Origin: Candidatus Bathyarchaeota archaeon
Lineage (GTDB): Archaea > Thermoproteota > Bathyarchaeia > Bathyarchaeales > SOJC01
Direction: 5' to 3'
DNA length: 5,741 bases
Assembly: GCA_030608925.1 (NCBI GenBank)
Contig: JAUWDF010000055.1
Location: 1-5,741, forward strand
Position 1 is the stretch's first letter; the number at the start of each line of letters is the position of its first letter. This document shows, in pieces, positions 1 to 5,107 of this stretch. The notes beneath the pieces were generated by a model. That model made no database searches, was not told the origin of the DNA, and was given only the letters and a program-made list of their open reading frames with translations. The position numbers were made by a program, and so were the translations under genes.

Positions 1-818
1 AACAGACCTCAAAGGAAATCATGAAAATCTTGAAGACATATTCAGAAAAGTTTCAGCAGTGGGGACTTGACGAGGCTTTTCTTGACATGACTAATCATGT
101 TAGTGATTATGACGAAGCTGCTGGGCTTGCTTTAAACATAAAACATGATATTCTTTGGAGTCAGCAGCTCACTTGTTCCGTGGGAGTTGCTCCCAATAAG
201 CTTGTGGCTAAGATCGCTAGTGACTTCGAGAAACCTGATGGTTTAACAGTAGTTAAACCCGATGTTGTTGTGAGGTTTTTGGATCCGTTGCCGGTTAGAA
301 GATTGTTGTGGGTTGGTAAGAAAACTGAAACGCAGATGGTTGAGATGGGGATAAGAACCATTGGAGATGTCGCAGCCTATGATACTGTTAAGCTCATTGC
401 GAAGTTCGGGAGTATGGGGTTGCGTTATTATAAGTTTGCTTATGGCATAAGTGAATCTGAGGTCGGGAGAAGGACTGGTATGGTCAAATCTGTTGGTCAT
501 GAAACTACATTTGGAGAAAACACTGATGAAGTCAATGTCATCGACAATAGGCTACATGATATTTGCGAGAGAGTTCACAAACGAATTGTTGAGCGGGGTA
601 TGCTTTTCAAGACCGTTACGTTGAAGATCCGATACTCGAACTTTCGGACCAACACTCATGCAAAGACCTTGACCTCTTTCACTAAGCGCCTTAAGGATTT
701 AGAGAATGTAGTTCATTTGTTAATTCAACAATACCTTGATAGGGACAATAAAATTAGATTATTAGGTGTTCGAGTGACAAATCTAATATCCAATAGGGGG
801 CAAGCAACCCTGGCTTAG
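1..818 (+). CDS. dinB: Y-family DNA polymerase IV (DinB/Dpo4), 5'-truncated by window edge
   Basis: Translesion DNA polymerase that copies past damaged template bases. The frame is open from base 3, so the ATG at 21 is an internal Met; by comparison with ~350-residue family members, about 80-90 N-terminal residues (first catalytic Asp, steric gate) lie outside the window. Seen, counting from that Met: the catalytic acidic motif GLDEAFLD at residues 15-22 (Asp-Glu at bases 69-74); the palm/thumb signature SVGVAPNK..AKIAS..KPDG at 53-74; a helix-hairpin-helix thumb region around 90-120, where the usual IPGVG-type turn reads LLWVG; and a little-finger domain from about 153 (KSVGHETTFGE). The protein ends ...RGQATLA then TAG. 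Archaeal homologues often end in a PCNA-binding box (Q-x-x-hydrophobic-x-x-aromatic-aromatic); here the chain stops before any aromatic pair. The coding strand is clearly G-rich. It is separated by 88 bases and a new promoter from the next gene. Confidence 0.94.
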   Translation, partial: QTSKEIMKILKTYSEKFQQWGLDEAFLDMTNHVSDYDEAAGLALNIKHDILWSQQLTCSVGVAPNKLVAKIASDFEKPDGLTVVKPDVVVRFLDPLPVRRLLWVGKKTETQMVEMGIRTIGDVAAYDTVKLIAKFGSMGLRYYKFAYGISESEVGRRTGMVKSVGHETTFGENTDEVNVIDNRLHDICERVHKRIVERGMLFKTVTLKIRYSNFRTNTHAKTLTSFTKRLKDLENVVHLLIQQYLDRDNKIRLLGVRVTNLISNRGQATLA

Positions 819-848
819 GTTAAAGCTCGTGAATTTTACTAATAGCGT

Positions 849-865
849 TAAAAGATTTTATAATA
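849..865 (+). promoter_or_regulatory. Archaeal TATA-box promoter for the winged-helix gene pair
   Basis: A purine-rich BRE-like stretch (AAAAGA, 850-855) runs into TTTTATAATA at 856-865. Transcription starting about 25 bases downstream would begin near 884-888, leaving a leader of about 20 bases that holds a GAGGT Shine-Dalgarno match at 892-896 and the ATG at 907. The geometry fits an archaeal promoter; no transcript data are available. Confidence 0.55.
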
Positions 866-874
866 CTCGGGTAA

Positions 875-887
875 TATCACTCTGATA
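875..887. promoter_or_regulatory. Small inverted repeat at the predicted transcript start (possible operator)
   Basis: TATCA, three bases, then TGATA form a perfect 5-3-5 inverted repeat overlapping the transcript start predicted from the TATA box at 856-865. Repressor sites in archaea often sit here. The repeat is short and could be chance. It does not match the inverted repeat in the divergent nurA promoter, so a shared regulator is not supported by sequence. Confidence 0.25.
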
Positions 888-906
888 CTGCGAGGTCTAT
901 CCGGTT

Positions 907-1359
907 ATGCCATTCTCACTTCGTGTTAAAATAAATCAAAATGAAATTGAGATTTCTGGTACACAAAAAGAGGTTTTAAAAACGATGCAGGAGCTCCCAG
1001 AGCTCATCGTGAAGGTTTCCAAAGCATTCAATGAAAAGAATTCAGAAGTTGCCGCTGAAAAGACTCCTATAAAGGTTCGATTAGCATCACCAGAAACAGT
1101 TTCTTCAAAGGGTTCTCCATCAATAAAGGGCGCAAAGAACTGTAGCCAAGCTGTCTTAAAATTACTGGAAACAGAGTGGGGTGCATGGAGACCCAGAACC
1201 TTACCTGAGATTGTTGAAGCTTTGAAGGACAATGCTATTCATTATCCAGCTTCAACTCTGTCTGGCGTTTTATCTTGGCTTGTGAAGAGAGGAAAGGTAA
1301 GACGATGGAAGACTGATGCAGGATATGTCTACATATTACCTGAAAAAGAGGGGAAATAG
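907..1359 (+). CDS. Small winged-helix protein with N-terminal beta-hairpin/helix module (paralogue A)
   Basis: No named family recognised. The 150-residue protein has three visible parts. Residues 4-44 form two short alternating strands (SLRVKI.., EIEISG) followed by an amphipathic helix (KEVLKTMQELPELIVKVSKAF). Residues 45-76 are a low-complexity, Ser/Lys/Pro-rich linker. Residues 77-145 look like a winged helix: helix QAVLKLLETEW, helix TLPEIVEALKDN, recognition-type helix YPASTLSGVLSWLVKRGKV, then a basic beta wing (RRWKTDAGYVYIL). This suggests sequence-specific DNA binding, with the N-terminal module perhaps mediating dimerisation; both roles are inferred. The C-terminal domain aligns closely with the minus-strand protein at 1945-2379 (shared pattern C-x4-hL...W, HY-x-x-(S/T)-x-(L/V), G-(K/I)-(V/L)-x-R, Y-x-Y-L). 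The ATG is chosen for the GAGGT ten bases upstream and the TATA box before it. First gene of a two-gene operon; its stop lies two bases from the next start. Confidence 0.85.
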   Translation: MPFSLRVKINQNEIEISGTQKEVLKTMQELPELIVKVSKAFNEKNSEVAAEKTPIKVRLASPETVSSKGSPSIKGAKNCSQAVLKLLETEWGAWRPRTLPEIVEALKDNAIHYPASTLSGVLSWLVKRGKVRRWKTDAGYVYILPEKEGK

Positions 1360-1361
1360 AT

Positions 1362-1835
1362 TTGACTGGAAGAATACGAATCCAGTTGAAGATTCCTTTT
1401 GGAGAAATAGTTGTGGAAGGAGACGACGCAAAAGAAATTCTACGCATCTTAGAAGGAATGCCTTCTCAATTTATGGAAAAGGTTGAGGGGCTTGTCACAA
1501 CTAAGCTAAGACCTCCTTTGCAAGCACAGTTACAGGGTATTGTGGAGTTCACCACTGATGGTCCAGTCATCTCTACAAGGGCTAAGTTCACCCACTATGA
1601 GGCTATTGGCTTGGTGCTTTATGCGTCAAATGAGAGGACTGCTACTGGATCTAAGATTGATCGTCTACTGCAATCAAGTGGAGTGAAATCGATGGTTCCA
1701 GCAAGATTGAATGAGATGACTAAGCGCAGTTTTGTCTTTAAGCCAGATCCTGCACGACCGGAGTTCAAATTAACTACTCAGGGTGAAAAATGGATCGAGG
1801 ACGAAATCTTACCAAAACTAAAGAAGAAAACATGA
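1362..1835 (+). CDS. Small winged-helix-like protein with the same N-terminal module (paralogue B)
   Basis: 157 residues, no named family recognised. The N-terminus (RIRIQLKIPFGEIVVEG then DAKEILRILEGMPSQFMEKVEGLV, residues 4-45) matches the strand-strand-helix layout of the preceding gene. The C-terminal part differs from that gene's. After a linker, residues 76-152 read HYEAIGLVLYASNERTATGSKI, DRLLQSSGVKSMVPARLNEM, KRSFVFK and FKLTTQGEKWIEDEIL, a pattern typical of archaeal winged-helix proteins ending in an L-T-x-x-G-x-x-W helix. It is therefore a likely DNA-binding protein sharing the partner module but carrying a different reader. The start is TTG, two bases after the upstream stop, supported by the purine-rich AAAGAGGGG at 1345-1353; no in-frame ATG fits as well without cutting the first strand. 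Co-transcription with the upstream gene is very likely. A basic tail (KLKKKT) ends the protein. Function unknown. Confidence 0.84.
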   Translation: MTGRIRIQLKIPFGEIVVEGDDAKEILRILEGMPSQFMEKVEGLVTTKLRPPLQAQLQGIVEFTTDGPVISTRAKFTHYEAIGLVLYASNERTATGSKIDRLLQSSGVKSMVPARLNEMTKRSFVFKPDPARPEFKLTTQGEKWIEDEILPKLKKKT

Positions 1836-1944
1836 AAATGGCGAAAGACTCAATATCAAGCACTTGGAAAGGAAAAAACTGCTTTAATGCACGCCAGTAT
1901 AATTGACTGAATATACGATTATTACGTGTGTAAATATTGTAACA
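1836..1944. terminator. Convergent intergenic region with opposing T-tracts
   Basis: This 109-base A/T-rich gap lies between two genes that converge. For + transcripts, a T-rich run (CTCTTTTATTTC) begins near 1948, just inside the end of the opposing gene. For - transcripts, the six A's at 1873-1878 read as a T6 tract. Archaeal termination often relies on such tracts without a hairpin. No convincing stem-loop and no small gene were seen. Confidence 0.35.
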
Positions 1945-2379
1945 TTACTCTTTTATTTCAGGGGTTTTCGAGGATGGGGGTCTTTTCTGCAGGTACTGAT
2001 ATCTTCTCGGTTTACCGTCTCTTGTCAGGATTCCCTCTCGAACCAGATCAACTAGGGCATGTGCTACTGCAGTGCGATCGTAATGAAAGCCTTGTCGTCC
2101 CATCTCTCCATGAACTTCTCCTAGACTACGTCCAACCTGAAACCAACCTTTATCCCATAGACCTAAGATTACGCTTTTGCAAGTTTCTCCCCGACCAGTT
2201 ATACCATGCATCCCAGTCCTCTCAGTAGTTGAAGTAGCCTCTTGACTGACTAAACCGCTCTTTGACACTGAAGCCAGAATCTTGTCAACGACATCCCGCA
2301 GCTCATCGACGCTGCATTGGATCTCGAATTCCACAGCTCCAACCTTCATTTTCACATGAACCGTCGAATGACCTTCCAA
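1945..2379 (-). CDS. Small winged-helix protein, divergent from nurA-herA (paralogue C), candidate regulator
   Basis: 144 residues from a TTG start at 2379. The N-terminal module (TVHVKMKVGAVEFEIQ, then VDELRDVVDKILASVSKSGLV; residues 6-44) repeats the two-strand plus helix pattern of the two + strand genes. A Ser/Thr/Gly linker follows, then a winged helix at 66-131 (CKSVILGLWDKGW, SLGEVHGEMGRQGFHYD, AVAHALVDLVREGILTR, wing KPRRYQYLQ) that aligns closely with the 907-1359 protein. The tail is Pro/Lys-rich. Longer forms beginning at 2451 (TTG) or 2445 (ATG) were rejected: those codons lie at or just downstream of the TATA box, upstream of any plausible transcript start, and add a Cys-rich segment with no counterpart in the paralogues. 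TTG at 2379 has GGAAGGA five bases upstream and gives the paralogue-like length; GTG 2355 and ATG 2349 are alternatives. Its position suggests it regulates itself and nurA-herA; this is inference. Confidence 0.8.
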   Translation of the reverse strand: MEGHSTVHVKMKVGAVEFEIQCSVDELRDVVDKILASVSKSGLVSQEATSTTERTGMHGITGRGETCKSVILGLWDKGWFQVGRSLGEVHGEMGRQGFHYDRTAVAHALVDLVREGILTRDGKPRRYQYLQKRPPSSKTPEIKE

Positions 2380-2427
2380 GATAGTCCTTCCATCATTGCA
2401 TGATTTTTTGCCACATCTTGTTATTGT

Positions 2428-2452
2428 ATTGCGCAAATTGCACATGCGCAAT
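2428..2452. promoter_or_regulatory. Inverted repeat beside the shared TATA box (candidate operator)
   Basis: ATTGCGCA (2428-2435) and TGCGCAAT (2445-2452) are perfect 8-base inverted arms separated by nine bases. The left arm also lies in a self-complementary TTGCGCAA (2429-2436), and a further TTGC half-site starts at 2438. The right arm runs straight into the TATA element. For the minus-strand winged-helix gene it covers the TATA-to-start interval, so a bound protein would block transcription; for nurA it sits just upstream of TATA, where archaeal activators or repressors bind. Which protein binds is not shown. Confidence 0.5.
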
Positions 2453-2461
2453 ATTTAAATA
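2450..2461. promoter_or_regulatory. Near-palindromic TATA box shared by two divergent genes
   Basis: AATATTTAAATA contains the palindrome ATTTAAAT (2453-2460) and reads as a good archaeal TATA box on either strand. On + it predicts a start near 2480, giving nurA a leader of about 15-20 bases with a Shine-Dalgarno match. On - it predicts a start near 2431, giving the winged-helix gene a leader of about 50 bases. No second TATA-like element was seen between the two genes. Confidence 0.55.
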
Positions 2462-2485
2462 CCAAGATGGACCCAACAAAAGATG

Positions 2486-2504
2486 TTGGTGAATCTTGGT
2501 GAAT
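2486..2504 (+). repeat. Tandem TTGGTGAAT repeat spanning the nurA ribosome-binding site and start
   Basis: TTGGTGAAT occurs at 2486-2494 and again at 2496-2504, ten bases apart. The first copy supplies the GGTGA Shine-Dalgarno match (2488-2492); the second contains the overlapping TTG (2496) and GTG (2499) start candidates of nurA. A stop codon at 2490-2492 in the nurA frame rules out any earlier start. The spacing of six bases from GGTGA favours GTG 2499. Confidence 0.6.
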
Positions 2505-3569
2505 GCACAATACCCTATAACAACAACACCAAAATATAATTTTCCACTCCCAGAAGAAAACCTACAACTCCCTCTAGACTTCATCGAAATAAGCATGCGA
2601 TCCTTGAAACACATGAAACCCGTGAAGCTTACACAAGAAAACTCAACATCTTTCCACCAAAATCCAAAAAAACAAACAACCCTGAACCCTACAACAGGAT
2701 TAACCAAGCTAAAACCTGATCCCACCAAAATTCCAATTGTCGCAATGGATGTCTCAAGCATTAGACTAGGAGAAACTGAACAAGGAATCTTAATTGCACT
2801 CAGAGGGGCAATTGTTTGGAAACAAGATACACGATATCGCTATCTACGATTAGGTCCCTTTCCCTTTCACATAACCAACAAAACTCAGCTCGAGATTTCT
2901 TCTCTCTTCCGTCAACATCAGCAAACAATTCGCATACAAAGGCACACTATACCAAACATCCTATATCTGCAAACCAGACTCACAACCCTCCTTGAGCGGT
3001 GGATTCAAAGCTCAGTCAATCATACAACTAGAAGAAGCCTGATCCTCTGGGATGGGAGCCTTACTGCCGGTACACCTGAAACACCAACACTCGATATGGC
3101 ACAATTACTAGAAGAAGCCAGAATTAGAAAGAACACCATTCTAGCTTTTTCTAAGATGACACGCTTACTCTTCAATGGTCGCCGTCTAACAAACCTTCTC
3201 TTAGACCATGAACCTCCTTGCATTATGAGAATAGAAGACAACACAGTATATGAAGGCCCGATGCATTTGATGGGAAATATATACGTTGCTAAACTAACTC
3301 GCGGCAGCCTCGCTTTCCGAATGGATATTGACAAACAGGTGCCCCATTTACATGTTGTTGAATCAGTTCAAAAATTGCTTGGAAATGATGTGGTTTTGCA
3401 AAGTTATCCTGAAACTCTTAGGTTAGCTCACATCTTCTCCACCTTCACAGCCATTGAAGTTCTAGGTATACAACGCTGCCTTTTCAAAGAGAAAAACCTA
3501 AAGATCTTAGCAAAACCTAATGTACGTCGCATACTTTTTGGACCTTTTGGAAAAGGGTTTGAAGGTTAG
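2496..3569 (+). CDS. nurA: NurA-family 5'-3' nuclease
   Basis: NurA is a dimeric, RNase H-fold, metal-dependent nuclease that sits on the HerA hexamer and trims 5' strands at DNA breaks. Seen, in 357-residue numbering: the first metal-site strand IVAMDVSS (Asp85); a Glu at 167 in LLERW, a candidate for the family's conserved Glu; the second strand LILWDGSL (Asp186); the AFSKMTRL segment at 217-224, matching the family's S-K motif; and SYPETLRLAH with Tyr304 and His312, whose eight-residue spacing matches the Tyr/His pair described for Sulfolobus NurA (from memory). All expected catalytic positions appear intact. The length is typical. Start is TTG 2496 or GTG 2499, set by the in-frame stop at 2490; Met34 at 2595 is too late to keep the N-terminal helix. 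The first ~80 codons are rich in A and C and poor in G, unlike the genes to the left. herA follows after 35 bases. No mre11 or rad50 is present. Confidence 0.93.
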   Translation: MVNAQYPITTTPKYNFPLPEENLQLPLDFIEISMRSLKHMKPVKLTQENSTSFHQNPKKQTTLNPTTGLTKLKPDPTKIPIVAMDVSSIRLGETEQGILIALRGAIVWKQDTRYRYLRLGPFPFHITNKTQLEISSLFRQHQQTIRIQRHTIPNILYLQTRLTTLLERWIQSSVNHTTRRSLILWDGSLTAGTPETPTLDMAQLLEEARIRKNTILAFSKMTRLLFNGRRLTNLLLDHEPPCIMRIEDNTVYEGPMHLMGNIYVAKLTRGSLAFRMDIDKQVPHLHVVESVQKLLGNDVVLQSYPETLRLAHIFSTFTAIEVLGIQRCLFKEKNLKILAKPNVRRILFGPFGKGFEG

Positions 3570-3589
3570 CTACCTTGAGACTCTACAGA

Positions 3590-3600
3590 AAGGAAGGAGT
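3590..3600 (+). promoter_or_regulatory. Strong ribosome-binding site that sets the herA start
   Basis: AAGGAAGGAGT holds a GGAG core five bases before the ATG at 3605. This favours that ATG over the TTG at 3575 in the same frame, which has no comparable upstream match and would add ten residues, several of them encoded by this site. Confidence 0.75.
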
Positions 3601-3604
3601 AACG

Positions 3605-5056
3605 ATGCAAATCATCAGTTTTCCAAATGAAGAAGTAGGAAAGGGGGATTATCTCACAGTTGAAGATTTCAAAACTGGAAAAAGTCTGATCGTGCAAGTT
3701 GTGGATATTCAATATGCCAACATCCCAGGAATATTTGAGGAATTGCTTCGAAATTACGATGGCGACTCTTCTTTGCAAGGAGAAGACATTGATCCCTTTG
3801 AAGTAGCGACCCACATTGCCTATATCCAAGATGCGCGTTTGCTGGTCTGCAAAATCCGTGCGACAAATATCAATGGTGACATGGTTTTCACAAGTTCTTG
3901 GCTGCCTTCGCGTTCTCGAGCAGTAATCAGGAAACTCCCAATTGAAAGACTATTTGCTTCAGCAAAAAATGGCAACGAATACCTGATAGATCTGGGCGAA
4001 ACAAATGAGAAAAAACAGTTTCAAGTAGACGTACGAGCTTTAGATGGAGGACTAAACATAATAACAGGCAAGAAAGGAACTGGAAAGTCCCACATAGCCA
4101 AATTGCTAACTCTCAGTTTAGTGACCCATGGAGCTCCAGTAGTTATTCTCGACATCAATGGCGAATATACAGGCCTAGGCAGAACCGCTGATGGAAAACC
4201 TAACGATCTCCATGAGAAAATTCACATCTTAACGCCTAAAAAAAACTTCAAATTAAATCTAGGAGAATTTAAAATCCGCGTGATGCTCAACATTTTAGTG
4301 AATGCACTCCATCTGCCAGGAACCTCAGCAAGAGAATTTGGGCGCATATGGCGCTTTCTTGACCAAAACAACGCTTTAAACATGAGAGAGTTGGGCGAAG
4401 CGATAAAAAACTGGAAATGCAACCAACATGTACGTGATGCTCTTTTCTCAAGATATTATACTCTGCTCAATTCCGGCTTATTCACCGACGAGCCCGCAAA
4501 AGTAGCCTCTTTTGAGGATTCAATCCATAAAACTCGAGTAGGGGGTGCTGTAGTGATCAATCTTCGCGATACATCGACTGTAGATAGACATGTCCTAGTG
4601 GAGTATGTGCTAGGTAAACTTGTGGATCTACTAACAGCAAAAAAACTTCGTGCTATTTTCCTATTTGCTGAAGAAGCGCACTTGTACCTAAGGGAGACTT
4701 ATTGGGATGATATAGTCACCCGAATGCGTCACTATGGTATGTTTACCACCTTTGTCACAAACCAACCCGAAACTATTCGAGAAAACATTTATCGACAAGC
4801 TGACAATCTGTTTCTCTTCAACTTCACAAATGATCACGATTTAGAAACCGTTTCCCGGGCTTCCAAAGTAGATGCTGACACAGTGAAGTCTGTGGCACGG
4901 GACTTACCACCCCACCACTGCCTTGTCTTAGGCAAAATTGTGAATGATTTTCCAATCGTCACAAAAGTGAGAAAACTCGATGTGCAGACAATGGGCCACA
5001 CACGCTTGTTTTTCTCAAAAATACATCCTCTGTCCAACCCTGTGAGAAGCATGTAG
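3605..5056 (+). CDS. herA: HerA-type hexameric DNA translocase/helicase
   Basis: HerA is a FtsK-like ring ATPase that pumps duplex DNA into NurA during end resection. Numbered from the ATG at 3605 (483 residues): a beta-rich N-terminal HAS barrel at about 1-105; Walker A GKKGTGKS at 155-162; the strand VVILDINGEY with Asp183, the usual HerA D-x-x-G-E-Y motif; an inserted helical region at about 225-305 ending YYTLLNSGLF; Walker B region FLFAEEAH at 353-359; the arginine pair in TRMRHYGM (Arg373, Arg375), matching the R-x-R arginine-finger spacing of known HerA; the sensor TNQPET at 385-390; and the conserved LPPHHCLVLGK end of the core near 434-444. The Walker B acidic pair is Glu-Glu rather than Asp-Glu, a common variant in HerA-like proteins. 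The motif set looks complete and active. Length is close to archaeal HerA. Translated from a strong ribosome site 35 bases after nurA, so the two form one operon. An alternative is a HerA-like defence ATPase; the nurA partner argues for true HerA. Confidence 0.95.
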   Translation: MQIISFPNEEVGKGDYLTVEDFKTGKSLIVQVVDIQYANIPGIFEELLRNYDGDSSLQGEDIDPFEVATHIAYIQDARLLVCKIRATNINGDMVFTSSWLPSRSRAVIRKLPIERLFASAKNGNEYLIDLGETNEKKQFQVDVRALDGGLNIITGKKGTGKSHIAKLLTLSLVTHGAPVVILDINGEYTGLGRTADGKPNDLHEKIHILTPKKNFKLNLGEFKIRVMLNILVNALHLPGTSAREFGRIWRFLDQNNALNMRELGEAIKNWKCNQHVRDALFSRYYTLLNSGLFTDEPAKVASFEDSIHKTRVGGAVVINLRDTSTVDRHVLVEYVLGKLVDLLTAKKLRAIFLFAEEAHLYLRETYWDDIVTRMRHYGMFTTFVTNQPETIRENIYRQADNLFLFNFTNDHDLETVSRASKVDADTVKSVARDLPPHHCLVLGKIVNDFPIVTKVRKLDVQTMGHTRLFFSKIHPLSNPVRSM

Positions 5057-5089
5057 ATTCCAGCTAGATCTCGAAATCACAAATCTACA
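5052..5089. terminator. Inverted repeat between convergent herA and transporter genes
   Basis: TGTAGATT (5052-5059), which includes the herA stop codon, pairs perfectly with AATCTACA (5082-5089) across a 22-base loop. Downstream is TTTT at 5106-5109 on +; upstream transcription from the transporter on - would meet the T5 complementary to A5 at 5096-5100. It may work as a two-way terminator or an mRNA 3'-end hairpin. The long loop and A/T-rich stem make this modest evidence. Confidence 0.4.
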
Positions 5090-5107
5090 CTAGTGAAAAA
5101 TCCGCTT

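Noticed and set aside
21..23. ATG 21 as the true start of dinB
   Set aside because: The frame is open upstream to the edge, and the residues after this Met align with the interior of the palm domain, so the start is outside the window.
1926..2228. 100-residue + strand open frame opposite the third winged-helix gene
   Set aside because: It lies antisense to a gene with clear paralogues, has no recognisable domain and no good ribosome site at its start.
2393..2761. 122-residue - strand open frame over the divergent promoter and the 5' end of nurA
   Set aside because: It crosses the TATA box and operator and covers the nurA N-terminus in antisense; the composition reflects the C-rich + strand rather than a real protein.
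3575..3604. TTG 3575 as the herA start
   Set aside because: It adds ten residues partly encoded by the strong ribosome site, which instead points to the ATG at 3605.
3363..3604. Possible extra regulatory element or promoter before herA
   Set aside because: The nurA-herA gap is only 35 bases, with a ribosome site and no TATA-like element, so co-transcription is simpler.
4660..4685. Glu-Glu in the HerA Walker B region as a sign of an inactive ATPase
   Set aside because: A Glu-Glu-Ala-His form is common in HerA-like ATPases, and Walker A, the D-x-x-G-E-Y motif and the arginine pair are all intact.
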